DNA of 64,000 nucleotides from Otis tarda. Its lineage: Eukaryota; Chordata; Aves; Otidiformes; Otididae. Both the position numbers and the translations under genes were made by a program. The stretch's first letter is position 1, and each line of letters begins with the position of its first letter. Below, in pieces: positions 12,568 to 24,500 of the stretch. The stretch covers positions 161,646,053 through 161,710,052 of the forward strand of contig CM048552.1 in assembly GCA_026413225.1 (NCBI GenBank), given 5' to 3'. The notes under the pieces were generated by a model that did no database searches, was not told the origin of the DNA, and was given only the letters and a program-made list of their open reading frames with translations.

Positions 12568-13364
12568 GGATGCATGCAAACCTCATGAAGTTCAACAAGG
12601 TCAAGTGTAAGATCCTGCACCTGGGTCCAGGCAATTCCCAGTATCAATAGAGACTGGGGGATTAGTTGATTGAGAGTAACTCTGAAGAAAAGAACTTGAG
12701 GATAGTGGTGCACAAAAAAATTGGATATGAGCCATCTGTGTGTGCTTGCAGCCCAGCAAGCCAATCGTATCCTGGGCTGCATCAAAAGAAGCATGGCCAG
12801 CAGGTGAAGTCTGCCCCTCTACTCTGCTCTCATGAGACCTCACCTAGAGTACTGCATCCAGCTCTGGAGTCCCCAGTACAAGAAAGACATGTACCTGTTG
12901 GAGCGAGTTCAGAGAAGGACCACAAAGACGATCAGAGGGCTGGAGCACATGTCCTATGAAGAATGGCTAAGAGAGTTGGGGTTGTTCAGCCTGGAGAAGA
13001 GAAGGTTCCAGGGAGACCTTATTGTGGCCTTTCTATATATAAAGAGGGCTTATAAGAGAGACAGAGAGAGATTTTTTACTAGGACCTATAGTGACAGGAC
13101 AAAGAGCAATGGCTTTAAACTGCAAGAGGGTAGATCTAGATTGGATGTAAGGAAGAAATTGTTTACAATGAGGGTCTTGAGATGCTGGAACAGGTTGCCC
13201 AGTGAAGTTGTGGATGTCGTATCCCTGGAAGTGTCAAAGTCAGATTGGATGCAGTTTCGAGCAACCTAGTCTAGTGGAAGGTGGCCCTGCCCATGGCAGG
13301 GGAGTTGGTCTAGATGATCTTTAAGGTCCCCTCCAACCCACATCATTCTGTCATTGTATGGTTC
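12568..13364 (+). mobile_element. CR1 LINE, 5'-truncated, ~0.8 kb
   Basis: The copy begins at the CTCATGAAGTTCAACAAGG block, which follows the polymerase active site, and ends in a degenerate tail (CATTCTGTCATTGTATGG). It retains the same order of blocks as the copy ending at 10795. Its 3' end differs in detail, with GTCTAGATGATCTTTAAGG rather than GACTAGATGACCTTT. It therefore appears to belong to a slightly different CR1 subfamily, shared with the copies ending at 34329 and 54199. Confidence 0.93.
12832..13269 (+). pseudogene. CR1 ORF2 C-terminal fragment, 145 codons
   Basis: The frame runs from Met-Arg-Pro-His-Leu-Glu-Tyr-Cys through Arg-Arg-Thr-Thr-Lys, [10 protein letters not shown] and Trp-Asn-Arg-Leu-Pro-Ser-Glu-Val-Val to a stop near the usual ORF2 terminus. 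This is the region C-terminal to the polymerase domain; it holds no catalytic residues. Upstream pieces in other frames (12666-12959) are separated by frameshifts. The reading frame has survived by chance or recent age rather than by need. Confidence 0.85.
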
Positions 13365-14139
13365 CATTTTATAATTTATAAATTCTCATCACTCATTAAA
13401 TATAATTATGTCATTATCATATCTGTCATTAAATACAGATATCTTCCAAAATAGGAGTACAATCTTGATTTAAAGAAATGTGGTCATTAAAATAAATTCT
13501 GACTTGTAAAAATGAGCCTTTTCCAATTTTTCTCTGTTTTGCATTCTGAGTAGACTTGTACAAATATAGTTTGTAAGAATTAAGATATGATGCTATGAAG
13601 AAACCCCATAGCTTCAGTGTTTAGTTTAATACCACGGCTAAATTTAGAATTAATGAACAAACTAGCCTAAGCGATAGTCCTTCATTAAACTCTGGCTCCA
13701 AGGAGTCTGAGCTATTCTAGCTTACTTGCACTGAAAACAAAGGAAAGTGCAAATTAAAGTTGTCTATATATGTGTATATGCAGGGAATAATGTATTCTGC
13801 TCTATACACCTAGCAACTGGAGGATTAAAGGTATGCAACATTAAGAGAAGTTTCTAATTCATCACAATTTGTTCAAAATACTTTGTGAAGTGATTGTTCT
13901 AAGAGTTTTCTGTGACGTTTGTTGCTTATATAATAATCAAGCATGTGTGACTTCTGTTCTGTTAGAGGGAGTGGTGAGTAGAGTATCTTTCTGGTAAATA
14001 ACCCAGGATGCAAAAGAAAAGTGTGTATTTTTTTTTCCTATGTGAATTAAGAAAAGGGAACTGGAGATGCATACACAGAATAGGCCAATGACACATACCA
14101 GGTTCTATTAATAGAGCTGGCACAAGGAAAGACATTTTG
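13365..14139. other. Non-coding, nothing recognised
   Basis: AT-rich spacer between two CR1 copies. I find no open frame, simple repeat or transposon end of note. Confidence 0.6.
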
Positions 14140-14586
14140 GAGTGAGATCAGCAGGGGGACACCAAGATCGGAGAGGGGGCTGATCCACATGTCCTGTGAG
14201 GAAATATTGAAAGAATGAGGCTTGTTTACCCTGGAGAAGAGAGGCTAAGGAGGATCTTAATTGACCACTTACAAGCAACTAATGTGACAAAGTAGAGAAA
14301 ACGGACCCAAACTTCTCAGAGTTTGCAAGAGGTAGCAGACACAAGTTGGAACATAGGATAAGGAAATAAAAGAAAACCCTTCTATATAAGAAAAAAAAAT
14401 GCCATAAAGGTGGTCATGCACTCTAACATACTGCCCAGAGAGGCTGTGGAACCTGCATCTTCAAAGATATTTAAAAATGAACTGGACATGGCCTTGAGCA
14501 ATCTGCTGTATGTGTTCTGAGTAGGAGGTTGGACTATATGACCTCTGGAGGTATTTTCTGACCTATAAGAGTCTGTAATTTTATCT
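14140..14586 (+). mobile_element. Old, diverged CR1 copy
   Basis: The order of blocks matches CR1: a weak GATCGGAGAGGGGGCTGATCC start, CCTGGAGAAGAGAGGCTAAGG, TGCCCAGAGAGGCTGTGGA, GGAGGTTGGACTATATGACCTC and a ragged GTCTGTAATTTTAT tail. It differs from the young copies in the window by many substitutions and by the TGGA-ACCTGCATCT variant, so it is an older subfamily. No open frame survives. Confidence 0.8.
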
Positions 14587-16690
14587 TCAGGATAAGAAGA
14601 ATCCTTCAGAGACATGGAAGATTTTAATTTTATTTCCTTTCCTGTTGCACTGGGTAGGTAAGGAAAACAATGCATTGTAGAAATATCAAGATAAAATGAG
14701 ACATTAACTACTCTTTTGCTCATAATTCCAGTTTCTCAAAAGACAATAGTACAAATCAGATTCCATGTAAATTGATGGAGACCTTAAAAAAGGTTCAGAG
14801 CAACTCCAGATTAGCAGAAGGATTCTGAATTGTCAATCACTTCAGGATCAAATTGATTAATTCCAGTAGGCTAGATCAAGGCAAATTAATTCTGACTGCA
14901 CTGAGGTCAAATGTAGAAGGCTCAGCCCTACTTAGCAACATAGACTGTTTCCTCTTCAGACATAGTCTGGTCTGCCTTAAAATCTTCTTGTTGCTATGGG
15001 CATTTTAAGAAGTGCTCAAGTCAACTGCCAGTGTAGGTTTTCTCAGGTGATAACATGACTAACAGTCTGTAGAGCAACAGAATCAGTGTATGCCTTATAT
15101 GCCATGCATTGAAGCAGCGTAACTGTCTATCCCAAAATATAAGCTTACAGCATCAGAAAGAGAGCAAGATGCAATCCTTGATGAAGGAATAACATGTCCC
15201 TCATTGGTGCTTTAACTACTAAGTAATATGAAAGAATCTCTTTTCCAACCATAAAGAAGTGAGCAAACCATTTTTACCAAAAGGCATTATTTCAGTTTGC
15301 AATTTTAATAATTTTTATGATTTCTATGTTTTAACTTCTTAAAGGTATTCACCCAGGTCACACTGTTTGAGCAATCTAACTTAGGTGCTTAGGCTCCTGA
15401 AACAATCAATCATCAAAGCTTTTTTTTTCTGCATATTGACTCTGTGAGGAACCTAGGCAGCAGAGTTAGATTGTCAGAATCACCACACCTCACACTAAAT
15501 CTACTTTTCAAATATGGTAGTATCTAACTTAGGAACATAAAATGGGCTACATTAAGATTTCATCATCTTGGCCCATTCTTACAAGCAGAAAGAAAGAGAT
15601 TTTAAATGAGGAGTATTTTTACCAATGACGTGCACTGGAATTTACAGCAGCTGGAGTGCTAAATGTAGACCCCAGATTAATTAATAGGAAATACTGATGA
15701 GAAGAATATGTCTTAAACCTTTCTCTTTTCAGGGCTGTGAATGCTCTCTGAACTGTTATCTGAATAGATTGTTAACACAGGGTGGAGGACAAGACAAACT
15801 AAACAGAAAGGGGAAAAATGCAATTCAATTGCAAACCACGGTTTTAAGCCTTGATTTTCAGATTGAACCCCAAATTTAGCTCAGATAATCTAGTGTACAA
15901 CCTGAATTACATCATTTTACATACCTTCCATAGCTGATAGACTAATTTAAGCACTTTCAGAAGATAGTTCTCCCTACTTGTCTTAGGCTTTGGTTTTAGA
16001 GCTCCTTATGCTGAACTAGGACAATGCTCCTACTGAGAGAAGCGATTCAGCTTTCTTTTCTGCCTGTAGCCACATTTCCTTCTGTCTGCTAGCGCTAGTT
16101 ATTGTAATGCTTTGCAAGGCATGGGAACAGTATACCCACTTAATCCAACGGCTTTCAGGAAAAAGAAAGAACATTTTTGCAGTGATTTTTGAGCAAGCTC
16201 AGCTGCTTTTGAATCTACTCCCTAAAACACATCTCCTAGAATATAACAACTTCAGTCCCATTAAAACTTTTCAACAGACAAATATCAATGAGATTGGTAG
16301 CATGATTAACACTATGGCCTTAAGTGTACTTTGATGGTTATTTCTGTATATCTGAAGTTACTGTTCACTCTCAGATTACCCAGAAGTTTGTACCCAGGCC
16401 AAACCTGTGCAGCAGGGTTACAGAGAAATGACAGTTTTGGCTCTTTTGTTCGTAAACTATTTCCACATTGCTAACAAACCACTTCATTCTCTTTTTCTTC
16501 TGTATTCCTGAGCAACATCTGCAGAAAACAGGAGTCTAGATGTCTTGTAATTTTTTTTTTCCATATGCTTGTCATGTTTTCTTCTTCAGAACACAAGCAA
16601 ATGCAAACAAAAGGAAACAAAGTTTTCTATATTGGGTCAGATTCTCAGGTACTTAAATCAATAAAATTGACAAATGAGGTCTTATATCTT
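14587..16690. other. AT-rich non-coding sequence
   Basis: No gene or transposon end is recognised. Patches near 15350-15500 are moderately GC-rich and might be old repeat remains, but I cannot name them. Confidence 0.5.
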
Positions 16691-16835
16691 TTGCTTTAGT
16701 CATTTTGCCCTTTCAAATGCAACAGTTTCTCATTACCTGTCCATCATTTTAATACTTTGAATTACATTTATTTGTGGGAGATAAAATTTAATAGATAAGT
16801 GACATGCCTGAAGAACAGCAAAGTATACAGTACAC
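16691..16835 (+). repeat. Duplicated unit, copy 1 (uninterrupted)
   Basis: This stretch aligns with 17880-17925 joined to 18332-18425. Over the best 106 bases I count about 14 differences by eye, and shared islands such as AAGAACAGCAAAGTA extend the match to about 16835. Copy 1 has no insertion, so it shows the ancestral arrangement of the site that a CR1 element later entered in copy 2. It may be a local duplication about 1.2 kb apart, or two members of an unrecognised dispersed repeat. Confidence 0.85.
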
Positions 16836-17740
16836 AACAAAATTGTTTTGTGTATCAGGAACATTGACTTATTTATACAGATTAATAGTCTGGACTACTG
16901 TAATTGCATCTAGAAGTTCTTTCCAGAAGAAAAGTTTGAAACTTCTCTTTCAACATCTTGAAACTGTACATATGAGTGTTCGATAAAGACAAGTTTGGAA
17001 GAGATAGGGAGAGAAGAGGGAGTTCTGATGTAAAATAGCAGCTGGGACGTCATTTATGTTTTTTTAACATTAACATGTTCAGTTCATGTGCTACCTTGCT
17101 TATTTCATTCTGCAGTGTTTCTGAGGTATACACACCTTGTCTCATTTTCTTTCTATACTGTAACTTTCATTGACATTTATCTTTAGTGATGTATATATCT
17201 TCCACATGATAATCTATATTTTTGCTAGTATATACATTTATTTCTTCTATCATTACTAAAAATGACGTATGTATTTATATATAATAATTAGTCACCATCT
17301 CTACCTTGCTTATCAGGATACGTATTGATTCATAATACAGGATTCAGTATCCTATATTCATGCACACCCCCTGCAGTGTGCAGATAGCTACTCAGAAATT
17401 AATGTGGAAATAAAGTCTTCAGGTTCAGCTTCTTTCTGTCCCTTTCAAATTGTAACTGGCATACTTAACTTTCTATTTGGCTGTAATACTTGCAGCTTTA
17501 ATTATATTGCTAAAATAATATTCTATTCATGTTATGCTGTATAGCATCTGCCACAGTTTTCTTCAACCATGTAATTCACCATACAGATGTGTAATTCATG
17601 ATTTTCCTCTCTAATGAGGTCAGAGTGTCTTGTATAGTCTCAAATAGTACATGAAATGACTTCATTAGATGCACCTTCTTATGTGCAGAATTTAACTGAA
17701 GTAGAATTGAAAGCAATAGATGTTCTCACTTAGAAAAGAT

Positions 17741-17850
17741 GCCTTGCCTTGCCTTTCCTTTCCTTGCCTTTCCTTTCCTTGCCTTGCCTTTCCTTGCCTT
17801 TCTTTCCCTTTCTTTTCCTTTCTTTCCTATTCTTTCCCTTTCGTTTTCCT
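17741..17850. repeat. Pyrimidine-rich CCTTG/CCTTT minisatellite
   Basis: The plus strand is almost wholly C and T, built from short units of CCTTG and CCTTT that grade into CTTTC/CTTTT. It lies immediately upstream of duplicated unit copy 2. The purine-pyrimidine strand asymmetry could allow a triplex structure, which is inference. Confidence 0.9.
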
Positions 17851-17879
17851 TTTCCCAGCCTTGCTCCGCTTCACCTCAT

Positions 17880-18425
17880 TTGCTTTAGTCATATTGCCCT
17901 TTCAGCTGGCACAGTTTCCCATTATAGAATCATAGAATGGTTAGGGTTGGAAGGGATCTCCAAAGGTCATCTAGTCCAACCGCCCTGCAAGGAGCAGGGA
18001 CATCCCCAACTAGATCAGGTTGCTCAGAGCCTCATCCAACCTGGCATTGAATGTTTCCAGGGATGGGGCATCCACCGCCTCTCTCTACAACCTGTTCCAG
18101 TGCTCTACAACCCTCATTGTAAAAATTTTTTTTCCTAATATCTAATCTAAATCTACCTCCCTCTATTTTAAAATCATTGCCCCTAGTCCTATCACAACGG
18201 GCCCTACTGAACAGCCTCTCCCCATCTTTCTTGTAGGCCCCCTTGAGGTGCTGGAAGATGGCTATAAGGTCTCGCTGGTGCCTCCTCTTCTCCAGGCTGA
18301 ACAGCCCCAACTCTCAGCCTGTCATCATTATCTGTCCATCATTTCAATATTTTGAATGACATTTATTTATGGGAGATGAAATTTAATATAAAACCAACAT
18401 TCCTTAAGAACAGCAAAGTACACAG
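17880..18425 (+). repeat. Duplicated unit, copy 2 (split by a CR1 insertion)
   Basis: The left part (17880-17925) matches 16691-16736 and the right part (18332-18425) matches the following bases of copy 1. The intervening ~400 bp is a minus-strand CR1. The hexamer CATTAT occurs on both sides of the CR1 (17920-17925 and 18326-18331), whereas copy 1 has a single CATTAC at the same point. This is the expected footprint of a target-site duplication. Confidence 0.85.
17926..18325 (-). mobile_element. CR1 LINE, 5'-truncated, inserted in the duplicated unit
   Basis: On the minus strand the copy starts in the Leu-Gly-Leu-Phe-Ser-Leu-Glu-Lys region of ORF2 (open 18310-18032) and ends with the CCTTCCAACCC block and an ATTCTATGATTCT tail at 17926. 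The paralogue at 16691-16835 lacks it, so both ends can be set precisely. The CATTAT repeats flanking it fit a 6-bp target-site duplication. The tail sequence and the GGAGCAGGGACATC block match the copies at 10795 and 63037, so it appears to belong to the same young subfamily. Confidence 0.93.
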
Positions 18426-21073
18426 CTTTTCGCCCTGCTGCCACTTTTCTCCTATTTGTCTCTGGTCGTAGTCCTATTTCTTTTTATTGTTTTGATATCC
18501 AGGAGGCTTCTTAAAGGTAAGGCAGGTTGTTTTACAAATTATTGGTTTCATCAATTTTAGCCTCAGGTTTGAAATATCCACACAAAATGTGATGGGCAGA
18601 AGAGATCAGAAGATGATTTGAATTTAATTTAAACTTCATGACATGGAGTGAAGGATGTTTTGAATCAAGTTCATCTAACTGGTTTATTCTTTTCTATTCT
18701 ATTAAAAGTCTCCATAGACTGACTTCAGATTTTATCTTTTTTGACGTTATTGTTTTTTGGAATATTTGTGTGTGTGTGTGTGTGTGTGTTTATTATGCTC
18801 AACCTATTGTTTCAAAATATTTTGAATAGACAACCTCTGTTTTTCACTCCTTTAAAATTCTGGAGGACTTTATTCTCTGTAATTAAGCCAGAAATTTGTC
18901 ATTCAATCTTTAGCGAAAAGAATAAGATTTGTGTGGCACATTTCAGCTTTCGATAACATTTGGGATGATCTGAACAGAGCAAGTTGTACTTGAGAAAAAT
19001 AAATGAGCATTTTCTTCCACCTTATTAAAATAATGAACATTGCTCTGGAAATGACCCATTTAGTTGCAAGAAATAGCTTAAATGTTAAAGAGGCATTTTT
19101 AAGAGAACCATTGCCAATCAATGTGAGTTATACCTAAAACTAAGTATATTATTTAAGACAATTCCTTGATAAAGACTGCATAAATGGTAATATAACCTGA
19201 AATGCAAGACTCTGTTCTGGGTATACTACAAGCCCCAAAATCACAAAGGTGGAAAGCCCAACAGCAAGAAAACCTGACTTTTAGGTTATTTCCCATGACA
19301 AGTAACTTGCTATAGACCTATGAAAGAAGAGCTGCACATTGCTACTTTCCTCAGTCATTACAAATCTGTGATTTTGAAGTTCTGAGATTTCTGGGTACTG
19401 CTCTACTTACCAGGTGTTTTTGCTGTCATTTCTTGACTCCCTCTTGGAGCTGCCATGTTTATTAGCTGACACTCATCATCCCGCACTACATGTTCTTGAA
19501 GCCACAGAACACAAACAGCACTGGAAAACAATTTCCAATATTATTTTAGACACTCAGCTCTGCTACTTTCAGAGTTCATCCTTTCTAAACTGTTTCCCTA
19601 ATCTACTCCTCCTGCAAAGACAAATTGTCTGTCTGTTTCTTTTAAAATAGCCTTCAGATTCCAGGATGAGGAAACCAGAAAACTACTGAAGAGGAAAGAC
19701 TGTTAGACTGGAAAGATTTTGCAAGTAATGAGACATTGTTTAATTGCAGCTTTGCTATGTTAGATTTTAAACAGTAGACAACACCACTCTGTTTTGTCGT
19801 TCTGTCTGCAAATCTTTAATATTCTTGGCTGCATAAAAGATACTTGAACTATATTGCCTGTTACTAAAACAACTGTAAATGGAAAAAGGTCTTTCAAAGA
19901 ATACAAACTCTGGCACTCTTAGTAGAGAAACAGGAAAATATCTTGCATAATTTTTATAAAATAGAAAAACTCAGCTTCAAACTCTTTGGTTGTATGCTTT
20001 TCTTAGTTGACTATGAGATGAGTTATCTATCCATTTTTGATGTGCTGATCATAAAAAAGCATTCCCAGATTTGGATGACTTCCCAGAATTGCATTATACT
20101 GAGACAGTGTAGCTCAGTTTTAACATACTTATGTGGGCCAAAAAATGGGTTGATGTACTGGAAAGCAAAACCTTATAAATTGAGGTATTAAGATTGTTGG
20201 GTATAATTTTTATTATTATTTCAACAAAAGCCAAGAATGAAAAAAATCAGCTTCATTAATTTTGGGTGCAAAATTCATGTCAGGATTATCTAAATACTTC
20301 CACATATGTTAGTGACACCAAAAAAACCCCTTAGATTAACAGTTGTGTAGCAGCAAAAAGGATGTTTATTCATAGCAGAAAATAAGACTACAAGAGTTTG
20401 TTGGGGAGACAGTACTTATAAAAACCGTGATATTTTGTTTATTTGAAAAATAAATTTCTGTTATGATGTTTCTTGTACCATTTCAGTAAGATTCCTTCAC
20501 TTACCTTGTCAAGAGCTATTGACATAATATTTAAGTACTTTGCAATAGATTGTCACTTCCTCCTTTAAGATTATTTTTTGTTACCTGTTGTTTTTTTCAA
20601 ACAAGATTTAAATTTTCTATATATTCATAACCTTTCAACATATCCTTTTCAAAGATCAGGCTCAATTAGAAGTGATTTATAACTACTTACTTGTTTTCCT
20701 CTTCCCCTTTCACCTGTCCCAGCAGCGCAATGCAGCCCCAAAACAGGAAATAGCTCTTTCGAAACAACTCTGGACTGCAGCAGAGCAATGTAACATATTA
20801 TTGTAAACATTTCCCCTGATCAGGTTTGAAGATGCAGCAGTAAGTTAATAAGTTGTATATAATGTGAAATATTTAGCTCCAGGTGGACTATAGCAACAGT
20901 CCCTAAACACAGTGTACATGGCAAAGTTGTGTTCTGCTGACATTGTAATGCGTTGTAATGGTCCCTACTGAAGAGTGAGGGCTCATCATTATCTACTATA
21001 CAGGGGTGTACTGGTGTTGGCCAACAGAGTTTGGATAGAGGTAATTTTCTTTATAGCAGGTCATATGGTGCTA
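18426..21073. other. AT-rich non-coding sequence
   Basis: It contains a pure TG microsatellite at 18767-18788. Otherwise there is no recognisable gene or transposon; open frames are short and overlap on both strands. Confidence 0.55.
18767..18788. repeat. (TG)11 microsatellite
   Basis: Eleven uninterrupted TG dinucleotides lie in an AT-rich context. This is an ordinary simple repeat, likely length-polymorphic. Confidence 0.95.
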
Positions 21074-21577
21074 TGTTTTGGATTTGTGATGAAAACAATT
21101 TTGGCAGCACCCTGGTGTTTTAGCTACTGCTAAGCAGTGCTTACACAGTGTCAAGGCCTTCTCTGTTTCCCACACATCCCGCCAGTGAGTAGGCTGAAGG
21201 TGCACAAGAAGTTGAGAGGGTACACAGCTGGGACAGCTGACCTCAATTGACCAAAGGAGAATTCCATACCACATGATGCTATGCTCAGCAATAAAATCTG
21301 AGGGAAGAAGGAGGGGGGGATGTTCATAGTTAGGACATTTGTCTTCCAAAGTAACCGTTATGCATGGTGTAGCCCTGCTTTCCTGCAAATGGCTGAACAC
21401 CTGCCTGCCAAAGGAAGTAGTGAATGAATTTCTTGGTTTGCTTTGCTTGCACGTACAGCTTTTACTTTAGCTAATAAACTGTCTTTATCTCAACCCACAA
21501 GTTTTCTCACTTTTACCCTTCCTATTCTCTCCTTCATCCTCCTGTAGGCAAGAGCCTACCAAGATTAAACCACAGCA
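21074..21577 (+). mobile_element. Old solo LTR, avian ERVL-like
   Basis: The segment opens TGTTTTGGATTTGTGATG and ends near GATTAAACCACAGCA. It contains the blocks GAAGGTGCACAAGAAGTTG, GGGACAGCTGACC, AATTCCATACCACATGATG and a CTCAGCAATAAAA box where such LTRs usually have a TATA box. An AATAAA signal lies at 21473-21478, followed by TTATCTCAACCCACAAG and TTTTCTCACTTTTACCC. I recall this block order from a family of bird ERVL-type LTRs; the assignment is from memory. No matching 5-bp duplication is visible, so the element is old or its ends have eroded. No internal retroviral sequence adjoins it. Confidence 0.75.
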
Positions 21578-24500
21578 AGTGGTGTTTGGAATATTATGAC
21601 TATTTTTAAGAATAAGAAGAGTCCCAAAATAGTCTGAAATAAGTTAGGTACAAGCAGGAATTTCCTTCCATGATTCCTGTAGTGGTGAGAAATTGCAAAT
21701 TTTTTTCTATATAAATACTATAAAATCCAGGGAATATGAGAACAAAAAAAAAGTAACAGCAGTTTTTTGACAGCTGATGTTTGTTAAACAGCTGATAAAT
21801 ATTAGGTTAAAAAAGATGACTACTGTACTTCATTATATAGGATAAATTTGGACTAGGACACTTTGATTTTTCAACTAACCATGTTACAGCAAAATTAGTG
21901 ATATGACATTCACACAGTGAATCCTCTTGGAAATAGTTTCTTACTTGACAAAAAGCATGAGAATATTTTCCACTTTCATACATCTGGGAGACCTTCAGTA
22001 GAGGAATCTACACTGCAGAAATGCCACAGAAATTTTTGACACAGTCTGTATAAATTATTAGTTTATTAACTAGAGAATCTTTGGCCCATAGTCATCGACT
22101 GCATTGTAGCATAGATTAACTTTTGCTCTTTGTACTCCTATGTTCATTCCTTGTTTACTTTCACACTGAACCTAATTAAATCTGGAGTTCTGAAGAGCTC
22201 CCGCTCTTGCACTGTCCTACAATAGACTCAAATATAGAATCCTGAAAAAGAAGAAAGTTTGGCATTTTTTCAGCACTGATCCTTGTCTTTAGCCTTGTCG
22301 TTGATGTGTTCCCGGGACTCGTATCCTAGACATCCAGACTTGTACTCATTTAACAAAAGTGATGGCTCCTGTGCTCTAGAGGTCCACTTTTGTGTAACTG
22401 GGAGTAGAGGAAAGGGCTGTTACATACTGACAACTTGTCCTAATGTATACCTGGGATGTGGCTTGGGCATTCATAGATGTAAGAAGCACAGAAAAGCTGT
22501 CTTGTACAGCAGTCTAGACCCAGCCTCTATTTGCTTGAAATAGATGGAATTTAGTGATGAAAAAAAAAGAAAAAAATGTAGTTCAAGGTCTTTATCAGTA
22601 TAACATGGGCAGAGGTATTTACAATACAAATAATAAGGGACATTTGCCAAGTGATCTCAATCTTGAATCAGAGCAGCAAACTTTCCAAATTATTATGTCA
22701 TTCTGTTTAGCTTTTAGCTTTTCTTTTGTGATTACCATCAATAGTGCTGATTGTGTTTGTTACTTTATAACACATATTCTTTCTGGCTTTTGTAGAACAT
22801 CATTACAGACCACACAGCTCACAGCTCCATTAACTCACAGCTTCTGCTTCTTTAGAGTTTTCCTCACTGAATATCTGCTACAACCTTCTGCAATGTTTCA
22901 GCAGAAGGGGACTACCTTGTGAGTACCCCACTCAAGGATTCTTTATCTTCAGCACATTCTACATGACATTGACCAATTTGTTTTAAGAAAATTGCCTAAA
23001 GGATTTAACAAATGAAGGAAAACAAATAAATAGTTTTCAGTAACATATGGCTTAGAACAGGAGTCACTGTTTCTTCATATACAGCCTTGTCAAAGTTTTG
23101 TGGAGCAAATCGAGCATAAACAGAAAAAATGAAGATGTACCTATCCAGCAATGAAATCCTAGGTGAACAATGTAGTCTGAAATTGTCCTTCATATTATGG
23201 TTTGTTTTTTTTTTTTTTTAACTGAATGATTTATTTTTAAAATAGTAGAATATTAGTCACTGGAAATGACTGTAAAAAAGCTATAGTAAGTGAAGTTGCA
23301 TCAGAATTTCTACAAAATAAATAAATAAATATGTATTTGTCCTTCATACTAGGAAGACTGTCTTCTCACCTTTCTGTCCCCAAATGCAGTATTTCACATG
23401 TCATTTTGATCTCTATCATCCTAGATATAATCAGTTTTCAAGGTGATTTACAGAGATCACAAGTATTTCTCAAATCCTCTTTGCTGTGCAATATGAATTA
23501 TTGACATGCCCTAGGCCCCCCATGCTGACTATTTCATTCAGAATAAATAGGTGATGATGATGCGCTCATGTGTATAAAGAGCAGAATGACAGAAATGGGA
23601 ACAAACAAGCATTTTTTTCTCATGTTTCTGACATCCATTATTATTTTCCAGAGAGATTATAGAAACTTTTGTAGTATATAGCAAAATTAATATAAATTGC
23701 CTCTGTGTCTTTTTTTCTCCCTATCTGCATAAAATTCCGCTATTTGCATAAAGGACAAGAGTCTCCTGCACACCTTTTGTCATAACTGTTAAACCTGTAC
23801 AGAAGTCTCAGATTCCATTAGGGCAAAAGGTGATATGTTTGTTTTCGGACAAATCTATTTCCATGAAGTCTTTGGTTTCATTTTTAAGTTTGTGTTGTGT
23901 TTCTTTCCTGGGGCAAGTTTCTTTTAGAGTAGCTCTTGAGAATGGTATCTTCCAGATGCTAAATTTCTCAGACATGCAAGCTGGCAAATACAGAATATGT
24001 CGTTCAGGTTTGAGTCCAGAGGGATTACTGGGTACCAGGCAAAACCCAGTCTGTACGTATGAAGACTGATAAGACTTTTTCTTCATTTTCTGCTGTGGTT
24101 GCTTATAATGACCAAGTTAGCTGCCATTCACTTTGGTTGGTGTACGGCCATTACCAGCCATTCCTTCTGCTACCAAACTGGGCTATTATAATTGCATCTC
24201 TTAATTAAATAGGTCTTGCATATTGATCCCTCCTCCCTTTCCCTGTCAATAATACACACTAAAACGGGGGAATTTTACTGATTCAGCGACAGAAAACATA
24301 ATAAAACACTATAACCTTCTTATTTCATAAGGAATAAATTTGAGTGTTCTAATTTTATGTCTTATATCTGTTTTGGAGATTCTTTCCCTTCCAGTGATTG
24401 CCCAGCATGGCAGATGTTTAAAATGCACACTGCTATTTTCAGTTTCAGTTGCATAGCAAAAGAGCTAGTGTGTCTTTAATGAAGCAATACACAAAAAAAA

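Noticed and set aside
22283-22922. Open frames of 86 and 122 codons as genes
   Set aside because: No recognised motifs, A/T-rich codons and no splice or promoter context; consistent with chance frames.
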